In this document: piece by piece, positions 22,619 through 32,339 of the stretch
Position numbering within the stretch: the first letter of the stretch is position 1
Layout of the letters: every line of letters begins with the position of its first letter
Assembly (NCBI GenBank): GCA_005778405.1
Contig: SXOA01000027.1
Span: 1-64,000, forward strand
From: Planctomycetaceae bacterium
GTDB taxonomy: Bacteria; Planctomycetota; Planctomycetia; Pirellulales; Pirellulaceae
Length of the DNA: 64,000 nt
Direction of reading: 5' to 3'
Program-made: the position numbers and the translations under genes
The notes under the pieces: model-generated
Told to the model about the DNA's origin: nothing
Seen by the model: only the letters and a program-made list of their open reading frames with translations
Databases searched by the model: none

Positions 22619-24853
22619 TCAGATACTCACCATTCGCAGTCGCAGGCTGTTGAGCACTACGGAGACGCTGCTGAAGGCCATTGCGGCCGCGGCCAGGGAG
22701 GGGGGGAGCCCGATGCCCAGGGTCGGAAACAGCACGCCAGCGGCGAGCGGAATGAGAACTACGTTGTAGCCGAGGGCCCACCACAAGTTCTGCCGGATGA
22801 TGGCCAGCGTCGCACGCGATAGGCGAATGGCCCGTGGCAGCAGCAAGAGATCATGCCTCGTCAGGACCATGTCGGCCGATTCGAGGGCCACGTCGGCTCC
22901 GGTTCCCATCGCGATGCCGAGGTCGGCGGCGGCGAGGGCCGGGGCATCGTTTATACCGTCGCCGACCATCGCCACGACTTGCTTTTGCGACTGCAGCTCG
23001 CGGACAATCCGCTGCTTGTCCTCCGGCAGCACTTCGGCCAGCACCTGCTGAATTCCCATGCGCCTGGCGATTTCTTCCGCCACCTGCCGGCGGTCGCCGG
23101 ACACCAGGTGCGTTGTCAGTCCCAGTTGATGCAGCGCCGCGATCGCTTCCGCGCTTCCCGGCGCGACTTCATCGGCCACGATGATGGTGCCCAGGTACTG
23201 ACCGTTTCTCGCCACCAGCAGCGGAGCCGCGCCGGGATGCTGCTGCGTGAGCGATTCAATTTTGTCTTTGGGAACGGGAATCAGCCGCGAATTGAGGAGC
23301 CGGAAGTTGCCGATGAGAGCGAGGCCGCTTGGCGTGACGGCCTCCAGCCCTTCGCCGGGAATGACCTTGGTCTCGCGGGCCGAAATTCGCGGAGCGGCCA
23401 GAGCGTCGGCGGCCTGGACGATGGCCCGGGCAAGAGGATGGGTGCTGAACCGTTCGGCAGCGGCTGCGATGGAGAGCAGTTCCTCGCGACTCACGCCGGC
23501 AGCCGTTTCAATGGCGACCACTTGGGGCTGGCCGAGCGTGATGGTGCCCGTCTTGTCGAGAATGACCGTCGTCAGCCGGCCGGCCGTTTCGAGGGCCAGC
23601 GCATCCTTGATGAGGATGCCATTCTCTGCCCCTCGTCCTGAGCCGACGAGCACTGCCGCGGGCGTTGCCAGTCCCAGCGCACAAGGACAGGCCACGATCA
23701 GCACCGCCACCGCGCAGCTCATGCCGGTCCGCCAGCCGTCCGTGCCGCTGAGTGACCACGCGATGAGAGTTACGAGAGCGATGACGAGCACCGCAGGCAC
23801 GAACCATTCCACGACCCGATCCGTTAGCCGCTGCACGTCGGCTTTGGATTCCTGGGCGGCGCGGACCAACTCGATGGTCCGGGCCAACCAGGTCGTTCCC
23901 GCGGCGGCGGTAACGCGGGCTTCCAGCGATCCTTGGCCATTGATGCTCCCCGCGTGCAGTACGTCCCCGGACCGCTTCTCCACCGGCAGCGGCTCGCCGG
24001 TCAGCCAGGCCTGGTTCACGTCGCTCTGGCCGGTGAGAACGACGGCATCGAGCGGGATGGCGTCACCGGGGCGGATGAGGATGATTTCGTCGGGGAGCAC
24101 CTGCTCCACCGGCACCTGCGTGACGATCTCCCCGCACTTGATCTGCGCAACCGGCGGGGCCATGGAAAGTAGCTTCTGCAAAGCGAGTGAAGCACGTCCC
24201 TTAGCCCGCGCTTCCAAATACTTGCCGAGCGTGACGAATGTCAGAATCATCCCGCCATCCATGAGCGACATGCCGTGGCTGCCGCTGAAAATCTCCGCCA
24301 CACCCGCGGCGTACGCAGTTCCGGTGCCGAGGGCGATGAGCGTATCCATATTCGCCCCGCCATGTCGCAGCCGCTTGGCCGCGCCGATGAAGTATGGCCA
24401 GCCGACGCAGGCCTGCATCGCGGAGCCAATCGCCAGAACCAGCCAGCGAGTCCAGTGATGCCAGGCTGGCGGTGCATAGCTGGAGAAAATCAGCGGAACG
24501 AGCAACACCCCTGCCGCGATGAGCCGGTTCCGCCACAGGACAATCTCCTGGCGGCTTCGCTTCTCCAGCGCTACCCCGGCCGATTTGCCACCGCCGACTT
24601 GAGTGGGCGAAGCCGAATAGCCCGCCGCAGCGACTGCCACTGCTATCCGTGTCAGGTCCGTCGTCGCCGGTTCAAAATTGACAGCGGCCTGAGCCAGCGG
24701 CAAGTTCACTCTTGCGGAAAGCACCCCCGGCGACTCCCGCAGCGCCCGCTCGACGCTGCTCACGCAGGAAGCGCAGTGCATGCCGCCGATATGGAGAATG
24801 GCGCGCGAAAGGGGTCGCTCGGAAGTAGAAGCACTTTTTATAGTGGCACTCAT
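22619..24853 (-). CDS. copA: copper-translocating P1B-type ATPase
   Basis: A 744-residue inner-membrane pump. One N-terminal heavy-metal domain carries GGMHCASC (residues 23-30). Two membrane helix pairs precede the actuator TGEP (285-288). CPCALGLATP (389-398) in the sixth helix is the Cu(I) site, DKTGT (433-437) holds the phosphorylated Asp, and GDGINDAPALAAADLG is the hinge. The final MVSI follows the last helix. The motifs indicate Cu+ export driven by ATP. It stands alone, without a visible copZ or a CueR/CsoR regulator. TATAAT on the minus strand about 20 bases upstream may be its -10 box. Confidence 0.93.
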   Translation of the reverse strand: MSATIKSASTSERPLSRAILHIGGMHCASCVSSVERALRESPGVLSARVNLPLAQAAVNFEPATTDLTRIAVAVAAAGYSASPTQVGGGKSAGVALEKRSRQEIVLWRNRLIAAGVLLVPLIFSSYAPPAWHHWTRWLVLAIGSAMQACVGWPYFIGAAKRLRHGGANMDTLIALGTGTAYAAGVAEIFSGSHGMSLMDGGMILTFVTLGKYLEARAKGRASLALQKLLSMAPPVAQIKCGEIVTQVPVEQVLPDEIILIRPGDAIPLDAVVLTGQSDVNQAWLTGEPLPVEKRSGDVLHAGSINGQGSLEARVTAAAGTTWLARTIELVRAAQESKADVQRLTDRVVEWFVPAVLVIALVTLIAWSLSGTDGWRTGMSCAVAVLIVACPCALGLATPAAVLVGSGRGAENGILIKDALALETAGRLTTVILDKTGTITLGQPQVVAIETAAGVSREELLSIAAAAERFSTHPLARAIVQAADALAAPRISARETKVIPGEGLEAVTPSGLALIGNFRLLNSRLIPVPKDKIESLTQQHPGAAPLLVARNGQYLGTIIVADEVAPGSAEAIAALHQLGLTTHLVSGDRRQVAEEIARRMGIQQVLAEVLPEDKQRIVRELQSQKQVVAMVGDGINDAPALAAADLGIAMGTGADVALESADMVLTRHDLLLLPRAIRLSRATLAIIRQNLWWALGYNVVLIPLAAGVLFPTLGIGLPPSLAAAAMAFSSVSVVLNSLRLRMVSI

Positions 24854-24950
24854 CGGCCTGGATTATACGCGGCCAAGCGTCGAAATTTGCCATTGAGCAT
24901 TTCTTTCGGCCGTATGACCGCTCAAAAAGCAGATGCTTAATGCTAAAAAA

Positions 24951-27900
24951 TCATTTTGATTGGGTGAGTTCCTGAAACTCCGGCAGGTCGCGGAGCACGG
25001 TGAGGGCGGTGTCTTTCTGCATCTGGGCGAAGTCCTTGTAGCCGGCCTTGATCGCCTCGCGGAGAGTTTCGAGCGCATCGTCGATGTGCTTTTTTCGCTC
25101 AGCCGCTTGCTCGGCGGTCAGCACGTCCTTCTCTGGTTTGATCCGCCCGGCGCACAGGCTGTAGACGCACGCTGAATTGTAAAGTTGATCCGCCGTGGCC
25201 GTCCCCAATTCGCGCAACTTAGCAACCGCCTGAAGGGCGTCGTTGGTACGACCCTCGTGAATGAATTGCGTCCCGCGCAGATCCAGCAAGACTGTCAGCA
25301 CATTCGCGGGTTGCTCCAATAGCGTTTTCCATTCACCTCGCGCAACCCGAGCCTGCTGGCAAATCTGAACACGTTGTTGCATTACGGCAATCTGCGACTT
25401 CTCCGCAGGTGCCAGTAGTTTTGCCTCATCCAAATCTTGAAGAATCTTGAGCGCCTGCTCATACCACGAGAGGGCTTCCTCGAATCGCTTCGCCGTCTGG
25501 TTTGCCTCACCCGTTTTCGCGAGTGAGCTATACAAAGCGAACCTGGCTTGGGCGTCACTCGGATCGGCTGTCGCCAGCTTCTTACGGATTTCCAGACACC
25601 GCTGAAACGACTCTAGTGCCTCAGTCACTCGCCCGGCCTTAAGCTGCCCGTCGCCGAGATTGTCGAACGAGATGGACAAGTCGCGCTGGGCCTGGGCATC
25701 GTTAAGATCGGCCGCCGCCAATTTCTGACGGATCTCCAGCCCCTGCTTGTAGGACGCCAACGCCTCGGGTGTCTGCCCGGCCGCAAGCTGCATGTCGCCG
25801 AGATTATCGAGAGAAATCGACAGGTCGCGCTGGGCCTGGGCATCGGTTGGATCCGCTGCTGCCAGCCTCTGACGGATCACCAGTCCCTTCTTAAAGGACG
25901 CCAGCGCCTCGGTCGCCTGCCAGAACTGTCGCTGCATGTCGCCGAGATTGTCATACGAAATGGCCAGGTAGCGCTGAGCCTGGACGTCGTTCGGATCGGC
26001 CGCCGTCAACTTTTGACTGATCTCCAGTCCTTTCTGATACGAGCCCAGCGCCGCGAATGCCGGCCAGAACTGACGCTGCACGTCGCCGAGCTTGTTGTAC
26101 GTGATGAATAAGTCGCGCTGGGCCCGGGCGTCGTTTGGATCGGCTGCCGCCAGCTTCTGATCGATCTCCAGTCCCTTCTGATAATACGCCAGCGCCTCGC
26201 TCGCCTTCCCGGACTGAAGCTGCACATCACCGAGATGGTTGTAAGTGACCGAGAGCTCACGTTGTGCGAGCGAGTCAGCAGAATTGCTCTCCGCCAGCCG
26301 CTGTTTGATGGCCAGCATCCGCTCGTACTGTTCGCGCGCCTCCGTCAGTTTGCCGCTCCGTTCATAGACAAACCCGATCCGTTCAATGGACGTAGACAGT
26401 TCGCGCTGGGCCTGATTGTCCTTTAGATCAGCCGCCGCCAACTTCCGCTTAATGCCGAATGCCTGCTGATAAAATCCCAGCGCTTCGGTGATTTGCCCTG
26501 CCTGCAGGCTCACGTCGCCGAGACTGTTATAGGAGATGGACATGTCGCGTTGAGCCTCTTTGTCGCTCGGGTCGGCCGCCACCAACTTTTGTGCGATTTC
26601 AAATGCCTGCTGGTATACTTTGCGTGCCGCCGCCAACGATCCGTCGGTGCCGACGGCTGGCCCTTTCCCAACCTCGCCACTGGGCTGATTTCCGTGAGTG
26701 CCGGAACGCGGCGAGGCCGCCCCGATGCGCAGTAACACGTCGCCGAGGTCAATGAGGGCAACATGCGAGCTCCGGTCGATGGCGGCGCGAGTGGCGAAAT
26801 GGTCAGATACTTCTTGAAGCCGGGCCAGCGCCGTCTGCAGCAGCGAGCGTTGCAGGTCGCCCGCGCCAAGGACGTTTCTGAGCTTCCGCTGGATGTCCCA
26901 GATAACACTCTCGAGTGACCTGAGCGCGAGCTGGCTCTGTTCCCGTGCAACCTTGGCGTTGGCTTCGGCTTTCGCGGTAGCCTGCCGTTCACGCAGATTT
27001 GCCTGCTCTAGCGCCGTGTTTTTCGCATCCAACTCCGAGTTCTTCGCCGCCAAGGCGTGGTTCGATTGGGCGATGATCGAGGCGATGGCCGCGAGGCTGG
27101 CGAGCGAGATCAGCACGGTCGCGGCCGTGCCGACGACGAGCGCCGGATGTCGCTTGATCCACCGCCGTGCCCGCACCAGCGGCGGTTCGGGATAACACGC
27201 CACGGGTTCGTCCGCCAGCCAGTGCTCGATATCGTCGGCCAGCATCTGGGGCGAGTCATAGCGCTCCGGCGGTTTCTGCGCCATCGCCTTCAAGCAAATG
27301 GCTTGCAGCGCGGCGGGGACATGCGGCCTCACTTCTCGCGGCCGGGGGAAATCTCCATTTTGGACGCGCGCCAGAATCTCGCCTTTGTCGTTTCCCGAAA
27401 AGGGGGGCTGGCCGGTCAGCAAGCAGTACAGCGTGGCCCCCAGACTATAGACATCGGTCGCCGGGCCGAGCTCATTCACACGGCCAGCCGCTTGTTCAGG
27501 GCTCATAAACGCCGGAGTGCCGATCGCCGAACCCAGCATTGTCGGCGTGCTGCCGCTTTCGGTGGAGGGAATAACCGGTGGCAGCGAGGCATCGGCGTGC
27601 TCCGTCTTGCCAAGCGCCTTGGCCAACCCCCAATCGACGACCAGCGTCTCGCCAAACTTGCCAAGCACGACGTTTCCCGGCTTCAAGTCCCGGTGCAATA
27701 CGCCCCGACTATGGGCATACTCGATCGCATTGCAGACATCGACGAACCGTCCCAACAGCTTCCGCAGCTCCAGCGATCGCTCGCCGACGGCCAAACGCTG
27801 GCTCACCGCCGGTCCCAATTGTGCGTGAAACCGTTCGATGGCTTCCTTCAGGCTGTCGCCGCGAATGAAGCGCATGGCGTAGAACGGCCGGCCGTCGGAA

Positions 27901-28499
27901 TATTGCCCGAGGCCATAAACCGGCACGATACCGGGATGCTCGAGATTTCCTGTAATTTCGGCTTCCTGCCGAAAGCGTGAGCGGCTCTCCGTCTGGTTAG
28001 CGAACCTGGCCTGGATCTCCTTGAGCGCGACCTCGCGGTTCAGTTCCTCGTCCTGAGCGACAAATACCTCGCCCAAGCCCCCCTTGGCGTATGGCCGCAA
28101 AACGCGAAACCGCTGTCCCGTCCCACTCGACTCATGCGCTGCCACCGTCTGTACATCGTTCGACGATCGCTGCTGCGCGACCAGTGACAGAGTGGCCTCT
28201 AAATGCGGATCGCCGAGCTTTCGCAGCTCGTCCGGAATCGAACCCACCGTGCTTACCGCCGACAGGCTCCGCTTCGGATCGTTGCCGTGTTGCTTGATAT
28301 GTTGTTCCGCCAATGCCCGCAACAGATCGTCCTGCAACTTCGTGAGTTTCCCCGCCTGGCACAGAATCTCCCCAAGCGGCCGCTCCTTGCCCTTAACCCA
28401 GGTCGCAAACGCCGCCAACAGGGCGTCGCGGTCAATGAAGTCGTTTTGCAGAGCCAGAATGCCGAACAGCAAATTCCGGTCGGTGTCGTGAGCAGGCAT
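24951..28499 (-). CDS. membrane Ser/Thr protein kinase with long TPR tail
   Basis: A 1182-residue protein. Residues 1-65 are a short helical domain seen before many planctomycete kinases. The Hanks-type kinase domain (about 132-410) has the glycine loop AKGGLGEVF, ALKEI with the ATP Lys, HRDLKPGN (catalytic loop), VDWGLAK (DWG in place of DFG) and an APE-like TPAFMSPEQAA. A transmembrane helix follows (LVVGTAATVLISLASLAAIA), then a coiled coil, then at least eight TPR-like units with a period of about 48 residues (LAAADPNDAQAQRDL...GD) between about 610 and 1000. The kinase faces the cytoplasm and the TPR array faces the periplasm. It phosphorylates unknown Ser/Thr targets. Expansion of such kinases is typical of planctomycetes. 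Confidence 0.9.
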   Translation of the reverse strand: MPAHDTDRNLLFGILALQNDFIDRDALLAAFATWVKGKERPLGEILCQAGKLTKLQDDLLRALAEQHIKQHGNDPKRSLSAVSTVGSIPDELRKLGDPHLEATLSLVAQQRSSNDVQTVAAHESSGTGQRFRVLRPYAKGGLGEVFVAQDEELNREVALKEIQARFANQTESRSRFRQEAEITGNLEHPGIVPVYGLGQYSDGRPFYAMRFIRGDSLKEAIERFHAQLGPAVSQRLAVGERSLELRKLLGRFVDVCNAIEYAHSRGVLHRDLKPGNVVLGKFGETLVVDWGLAKALGKTEHADASLPPVIPSTESGSTPTMLGSAIGTPAFMSPEQAAGRVNELGPATDVYSLGATLYCLLTGQPPFSGNDKGEILARVQNGDFPRPREVRPHVPAALQAICLKAMAQKPPERYDSPQMLADDIEHWLADEPVACYPEPPLVRARRWIKRHPALVVGTAATVLISLASLAAIASIIAQSNHALAAKNSELDAKNTALEQANLRERQATAKAEANAKVAREQSQLALRSLESVIWDIQRKLRNVLGAGDLQRSLLQTALARLQEVSDHFATRAAIDRSSHVALIDLGDVLLRIGAASPRSGTHGNQPSGEVGKGPAVGTDGSLAAARKVYQQAFEIAQKLVAADPSDKEAQRDMSISYNSLGDVSLQAGQITEALGFYQQAFGIKRKLAAADLKDNQAQRELSTSIERIGFVYERSGKLTEAREQYERMLAIKQRLAESNSADSLAQRELSVTYNHLGDVQLQSGKASEALAYYQKGLEIDQKLAAADPNDARAQRDLFITYNKLGDVQRQFWPAFAALGSYQKGLEISQKLTAADPNDVQAQRYLAISYDNLGDMQRQFWQATEALASFKKGLVIRQRLAAADPTDAQAQRDLSISLDNLGDMQLAAGQTPEALASYKQGLEIRQKLAAADLNDAQAQRDLSISFDNLGDGQLKAGRVTEALESFQRCLEIRKKLATADPSDAQARFALYSSLAKTGEANQTAKRFEEALSWYEQALKILQDLDEAKLLAPAEKSQIAVMQQRVQICQQARVARGEWKTLLEQPANVLTVLLDLRGTQFIHEGRTNDALQAVAKLRELGTATADQLYNSACVYSLCAGRIKPEKDVLTAEQAAERKKHIDDALETLREAIKAGYKDFAQMQKDTALTVLRDLPEFQELTQSK

Positions 28500-28775
28500 A
28501 GGAATTCACACTTGGCGGTGAGTGAGAGATCGCGGCTTCTACATTATCAAGTCCAATTCTCACCAATTGCAACTACAATCATTTCCTTCCCAGGACGCCA
28601 TCTGTGGCATGGACTATAGCGCCTCGTGAAGATGCTGCCGTCCGGAGAAGCCGCGGCCGCGGCAGTCTGCCAGCGCTGTGTTTGAGCCGATTCACCACTG
28701 GTCGCAAGGCGCTGCTGCTTGATGCAGTGCCTTGGCGCGAGACATAATGCAGCTTCACCCTTCGGATCGCCACCG

Positions 28776-29438
28776 ATGTCTACCGCGCCCAATCCCCCGC
28801 GTCCCCGCTCTTGGCTGCGGCTGCAGTTCAGCCTGGGGACGATTTTCTGGCTGATGCTGGTCGTGGGGATCATCATGGCCTGGTGGAAGGACCGGACCAG
28901 CCTTGATGAACGACTCAAGAAACTGGAGCAAATGTATGCTCCCACGCAGCAGACTTTGTGGGGGGCGGCGGACATTCTTGGCGCACCCGATGATCCGACG
29001 GGCGGGGCCGGGAAGTCCTGGTGTCCCGCGGGGACAAGCGGTCCCGACTGGGTCGAGGTTGGTTTCGATGGAGCCGTACCCGCCACCAAGATCGACTTGT
29101 ACGAGACCTACCTGGTGGGATGCGTCACGGAAGTGATCGTGATCGACGGGAACGGTGACGAGACCAGCATCTGGAAAGGGGCCGACCCGACGACAGCGAC
29201 CGTGGCTCGCACCGGACTCTTTGCAGTTCCCGTTCCGGCGTCCGTTAAGTCGGTGCAGCGGGTGAAGATTCACGTCGACAGCACGAACAGGGGTTCCTGG
29301 CCCTGCATCGACGCCGTCGGCCTGACGACCGCAGCCGGCAAAACGGCCTGGGGGACGTCGTCGAACAGCAGCAGCGTCTACGCCGGCGGCAGCTTGAGCG
29401 CGACGAGCAAAAAGGCGACGTGGCACGGCCTGTGGTGA
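28776..29438 (+). CDS. membrane-anchored discoidin-like domain protein
   Basis: A 220-residue protein from ATG 28776 (MSTAPNPP); upstream in-frame ATGs are unlikely. A Pro-rich N-terminus is followed by one membrane helix (LGTIFWLMLVVGIIMAWW) and a coiled coil. The rest, from AADILGAPDDPTGGAG through GPDWVEVGFDGAVPATKIDL and VKIHVDS, resembles a galactose-binding/F5-8C-type beta-sandwich. The exported half probably binds sugar or protein. The tail is Ser/Gly/Ala-rich. No enzyme motif is visible. It is divergent from the kinase gene across a 276-base gap and not clearly linked to rsfS. Confidence 0.65.
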   Translation: MSTAPNPPRPRSWLRLQFSLGTIFWLMLVVGIIMAWWKDRTSLDERLKKLEQMYAPTQQTLWGAADILGAPDDPTGGAGKSWCPAGTSGPDWVEVGFDGAVPATKIDLYETYLVGCVTEVIVIDGNGDETSIWKGADPTTATVARTGLFAVPVPASVKSVQRVKIHVDSTNRGSWPCIDAVGLTTAAGKTAWGTSSNSSSVYAGGSLSATSKKATWHGLW

Positions 29439-29609
29439 CGATTGGCCTCTCATCAGTGCTGCACCGGCTGCGTGACGGGAATATCCGAGATTCTGGACGC
29501 CCCATTCCCGAACCAAGCCACTGACTTTCCTGTCCATTCGACGTAGAATGGAGTTGGCAGCGGATCGCTGCCGTGAGACGGCGAAGAAACCAAGGCGAAA
29601 GGAGCGTGC

Positions 29610-29990
29610 GTGGCCACAGCAATCCAGTCGGTAGCAAGTGTCAGTCCCCAGCGGAGTCTCCAATTGGCCCTGGCAGCGGCCCACAGCGCGGAGGAAAACA
29701 AGGGGCAAAACGTCACGGTCCTCGATCTGCGGGACCAGACGGTCATTTTTGATTATTTCGTCATCGCCACCGGCAGCAGCCAGCGGCAACTGCGGGCCAT
29801 CAGCGACGCCATCGACGACGTGCTGCAAAAGGAGCTTGGCCACCCCCGTCTCAGCACCGAAGGCTACCAGGACAGCAAATGGATCCTGCTCGACTACGGC
29901 TCCGTCATCGTCCACCTCTTCGATACCACCAGCCGCGACTATTATTCGCTGGAGGATTTGTGGGCGGGGGCGAAGAAGGTGCAGCGATAG
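29610..29990 (+). CDS. rsfS: ribosome silencing factor RsfS
   Basis: A 126-residue protein starting at GTG 29610. DLRDQTVIFDYFVIATGSSQ (residues 40-59) and the C-terminal GSVIVHLFDTTSRDYYSLED are the conserved blocks of the RsfS/Iojap family. It binds ribosomal protein L14 and blocks joining of ribosomal subunits in starved cells, dampening translation. The usual partner nadD is not adjacent. It converges with the phosphodiesterase gene after a 12-base gap. The assignment is firm. Confidence 0.95.
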   Translation: MATAIQSVASVSPQRSLQLALAAAHSAEENKGQNVTVLDLRDQTVIFDYFVIATGSSQRQLRAISDAIDDVLQKELGHPRLSTEGYQDSKWILLDYGSVIVHLFDTTSRDYYSLEDLWAGAKKVQR

Positions 29991-30002
29991 TTCATTGGAC
30001 CC

Positions 30003-30920
30003 CTACTTCAGCCCCACGACTCTTCCATCCAACTTCCACTCCTCCTTTGCCTTGACCCCTAAGTGGGCCAGCGCCGTGACCGGGGCATCCGGTAAGTAGA
30101 CTTGCTTCTCGAATTTCCCTCGCTGCGCGCTCGGCCCGCTAACGATCAGGAAGCTGTTCAGGATCTCGGGAATTTTGTGCCCCCCGCCGTGGCCGGTTCC
30201 CTTGCCGCCGTGGTCGCTGGTAACAATGACCAGCCAGTCCTCTTTCTCGTAAGTGGCGCGGGCCTTCATCGCGGTCACCAAGTCCCCCACCAGCGCATCG
30301 CCGCGCTCGATGGCCTGGATGTACTGCGACACTGTGGGATGAAAGCCGTTGGTGTGGCCAGCGACATCAATCTGGCCGACGTAGAAAAACAGAGCGTCGG
30401 GGTTCCCTTCCTTGAGCATCTTCACCGCGGCGACTGCCGCTTCGTGGTCGTAACGGTCGTAGTCGGCAGTGGTGTGCTCTTTTTGCTCGAAGTTCTTCGT
30501 TTCGTCCGCCGCCGAGACGATGAACTTGTGAATCGGCTCCCAAGTGACGTAGCTGGCGGTCTTTGCATCGGGCCGGACTTCTTTCAGCCGGGCGAAGAAA
30601 TGAGGAAACTCCTTGTAGTGCGTTCCCAGAAAGCTGTTGTCGTGCACACCATGCTTGTCCGCCCAGACGCCAGTCAGAATCGTGCTCCAACCGGGCCCGC
30701 TGACGGTATCGTTTTTCTGATAGCGATCTCCCAAAATCAAACAAGTGTCCGAGTAAATTCCCTCCTTCATCAGCGCATCCAAATTGGGAGTCGCGGCCTT
30801 TTCCATCGCGTCGAAGCGGGTTCCGTCGAGGCCGATGTAGAGAACCTTTTTCACCGTCGGCTCATCGGCGAAGGAAATGGCGGCCGAAAGGAATAGAGTG
30901 ACGAGAAGTAAATGGCGCAT
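30003..30920 (-). CDS. secreted phosphodiesterase/alkaline-phosphatase-fold protein
   Basis: A 305-residue protein from ATG 30920 with a short signal peptide (MRHLLLVTLFLSAAISFA). Upstream in-frame codons belong to a repeat and are excluded. YIGLDGTRFDAME and ATPNLDALMKEG match the N-terminal metal motif of type I phosphodiesterases/nucleotide pyrophosphatases. SGPGWSTILTGVWADKHGV carries the likely Ser/Thr nucleophile region, VAGHTNGFHP and TSDHGGKGTGHGG supply the remaining His/Asp ligands. Substrates could be nucleotides, lipids or phosphonates. A repeat copy starts 12 bases upstream of the start codon. Confidence 0.82.
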   Translation of the reverse strand: MRHLLLVTLFLSAAISFADEPTVKKVLYIGLDGTRFDAMEKAATPNLDALMKEGIYSDTCLILGDRYQKNDTVSGPGWSTILTGVWADKHGVHDNSFLGTHYKEFPHFFARLKEVRPDAKTASYVTWEPIHKFIVSAADETKNFEQKEHTTADYDRYDHEAAVAAVKMLKEGNPDALFFYVGQIDVAGHTNGFHPTVSQYIQAIERGDALVGDLVTAMKARATYEKEDWLVIVTSDHGGKGTGHGGGHKIPEILNSFLIVSGPSAQRGKFEKQVYLPDAPVTALAHLGVKAKEEWKLDGRVVGLK

Positions 30921-30932
30921 GGGAATGGTCCT

Positions 30933-31005
30933 AAATGACGAAACTCGAATGACGAATAACGAATGGGAAGACGGCCTTTTCATTCGTCATTCGGAATTCG
31001 TCATT
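30933..31005. repeat. ATTCGTCATTCG-family inverted repeat, copy 2
   Basis: AAATGACGAA, ATGACGAAT and ACGAATGG units on the left are mirrored by CATTCGTCATTCG and GAATTCGTCATT on the right. It sits 12 bases from the start codon of the phosphodiesterase gene. The sequence after it (ACTACCATAGCAGC) matches the sequence after the copy at 33687. Confidence 0.8.
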
Positions 31006-31055
31006 GACTACCATAGCAGCCTTCCATTCCGCAATCCATTGTGCCGGGAATGGCC

Positions 31056-32339
31056 TCACTTTCGGACTCGCACCGACATCAAGTAGCCCGCCAGAAACTG
31101 GCTGCCGATGAATGCCCAGGGAAATACTTTCACCATGCTGAGCCACAGCAGGATGACCAATGCGCTCCAGAGTTGGCGGCGCGGCAAATCATCCACGGGA
31201 ATGATGAGCACCAGACCCATCAACAGCAGCACGACGGCCACCCCGAGCATCACATTCCGGGGCCAACCCCGAGGACATCGCCAGATGGCCGAAATGGGGA
31301 TGCACAGCAGGCCAAAAACGAGGGCCGCCATATAGAAGGGAGCGATACCGCTGGCGAGCGCCGTAATGAGGAACACGAGGGCGGTGAACAGGGAGAGCCC
31401 TAGCCAATTCGCCCCGCGAATCTCCTCTTCATCGAGCGCATGCCGGCCGAACTTGTCCAGCCGCAGCAAGAGATTAAAGAGTGGATAGGCGATCCAGGTC
31501 ATGAGTGCAAAGGCGATGTAGCAATACAGGAGCGTCCAGATATACGGCGACCACGTGGGATGGGCGGCCGCGACCTGGCCCAACACCTGTTGGGCGACGA
31601 GGAAGCCGATGATCAGCCCCCACTGCACTTGCCGGGGGAGCTTCGTCATCCACAAGAAGTACGCGAGCAACCAGCGGTACAGGAAGTTGCGGGCTTTAAG
31701 TGCCTCGACGATGCCGATGCGGGCGAATTCCAGATCCGGCTTCAGACGCAGGGCCTCGCGGAAATGGATCATCGCTTGTTTGGGGTTTCCTTTTTCCAGC
31801 AGGGCCCAGCCTTGATTGGCGTGGGTGAGCGGATCGTCCGGACGGCGGGAGAGCGCATCGCCGATGCTGGTTGCCGCTCCAGCCCGATCGCCGAGCTTGA
31901 TCAGCGCCTGAGCCCGCAGGTTGAGGCAGAGGTTGTGCTCGGGATCAATCGAGAGCCCTTCATCCGCCGCGGCGAGTGCTTCTTTCCACCGCCGCTGTCG
32001 ATAATGAAGCGAGGCCAACACCGCGAAATAGTCCGGGTCATAGGGGTCGAGACGCAGCGCCTCTTGAATGGCCCGCTGGGCCTCCGGCAGGCGGTTCCGC
32101 GAGTCGAAAATATGGGCCAGCGCGTAGTACCCAAACGATTCTTCCGGAGCGAGGTGAATCGCCTGCTGGGCGTGCTGCTGCGCTTCGTCGTACTTCTCCC
32201 CGGTGACCAGGCAGAGCCCCATCAATGCATGCGCATCAAAGTCCTCCGGATCCTCGAGGAGATGGAGACGCAATTCCATGAGCGCCTGATCGGGACGATC
32301 CTGGTGGTACAGAAGTTTCGCGCGCTCCAGACGGCTCAT
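31056..32339 (-). CDS. TPR-repeat integral membrane protein
   Basis: A 427-residue protein from ATG 32339, overlapping the stop of the AAA ATPase gene by four bases (ATGA), so translation is coupled. Residues 1-225 contain about five TPR units (for example DFDAHALMGLCLVTGEKYDE and ANQGWALLEKGNPKQAM). The C-terminal half has about six membrane helices, with WGLIIGFLVAQQVLGQ, YIWTLLYCYIAFALMTWIA and NVMLGVAVVLLLMGLVLII the clearest. It probably holds the ATPase or its clients at the membrane. No enzyme motif. The family is not recognised beyond TPR. Confidence 0.8.
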   Translation of the reverse strand: MSRLERAKLLYHQDRPDQALMELRLHLLEDPEDFDAHALMGLCLVTGEKYDEAQQHAQQAIHLAPEESFGYYALAHIFDSRNRLPEAQRAIQEALRLDPYDPDYFAVLASLHYRQRRWKEALAAADEGLSIDPEHNLCLNLRAQALIKLGDRAGAATSIGDALSRRPDDPLTHANQGWALLEKGNPKQAMIHFREALRLKPDLEFARIGIVEALKARNFLYRWLLAYFLWMTKLPRQVQWGLIIGFLVAQQVLGQVAAAHPTWSPYIWTLLYCYIAFALMTWIAYPLFNLLLRLDKFGRHALDEEEIRGANWLGLSLFTALVFLITALASGIAPFYMAALVFGLLCIPISAIWRCPRGWPRNVMLGVAVVLLLMGLVLIIPVDDLPRRQLWSALVILLWLSMVKVFPWAFIGSQFLAGYLMSVRVRK

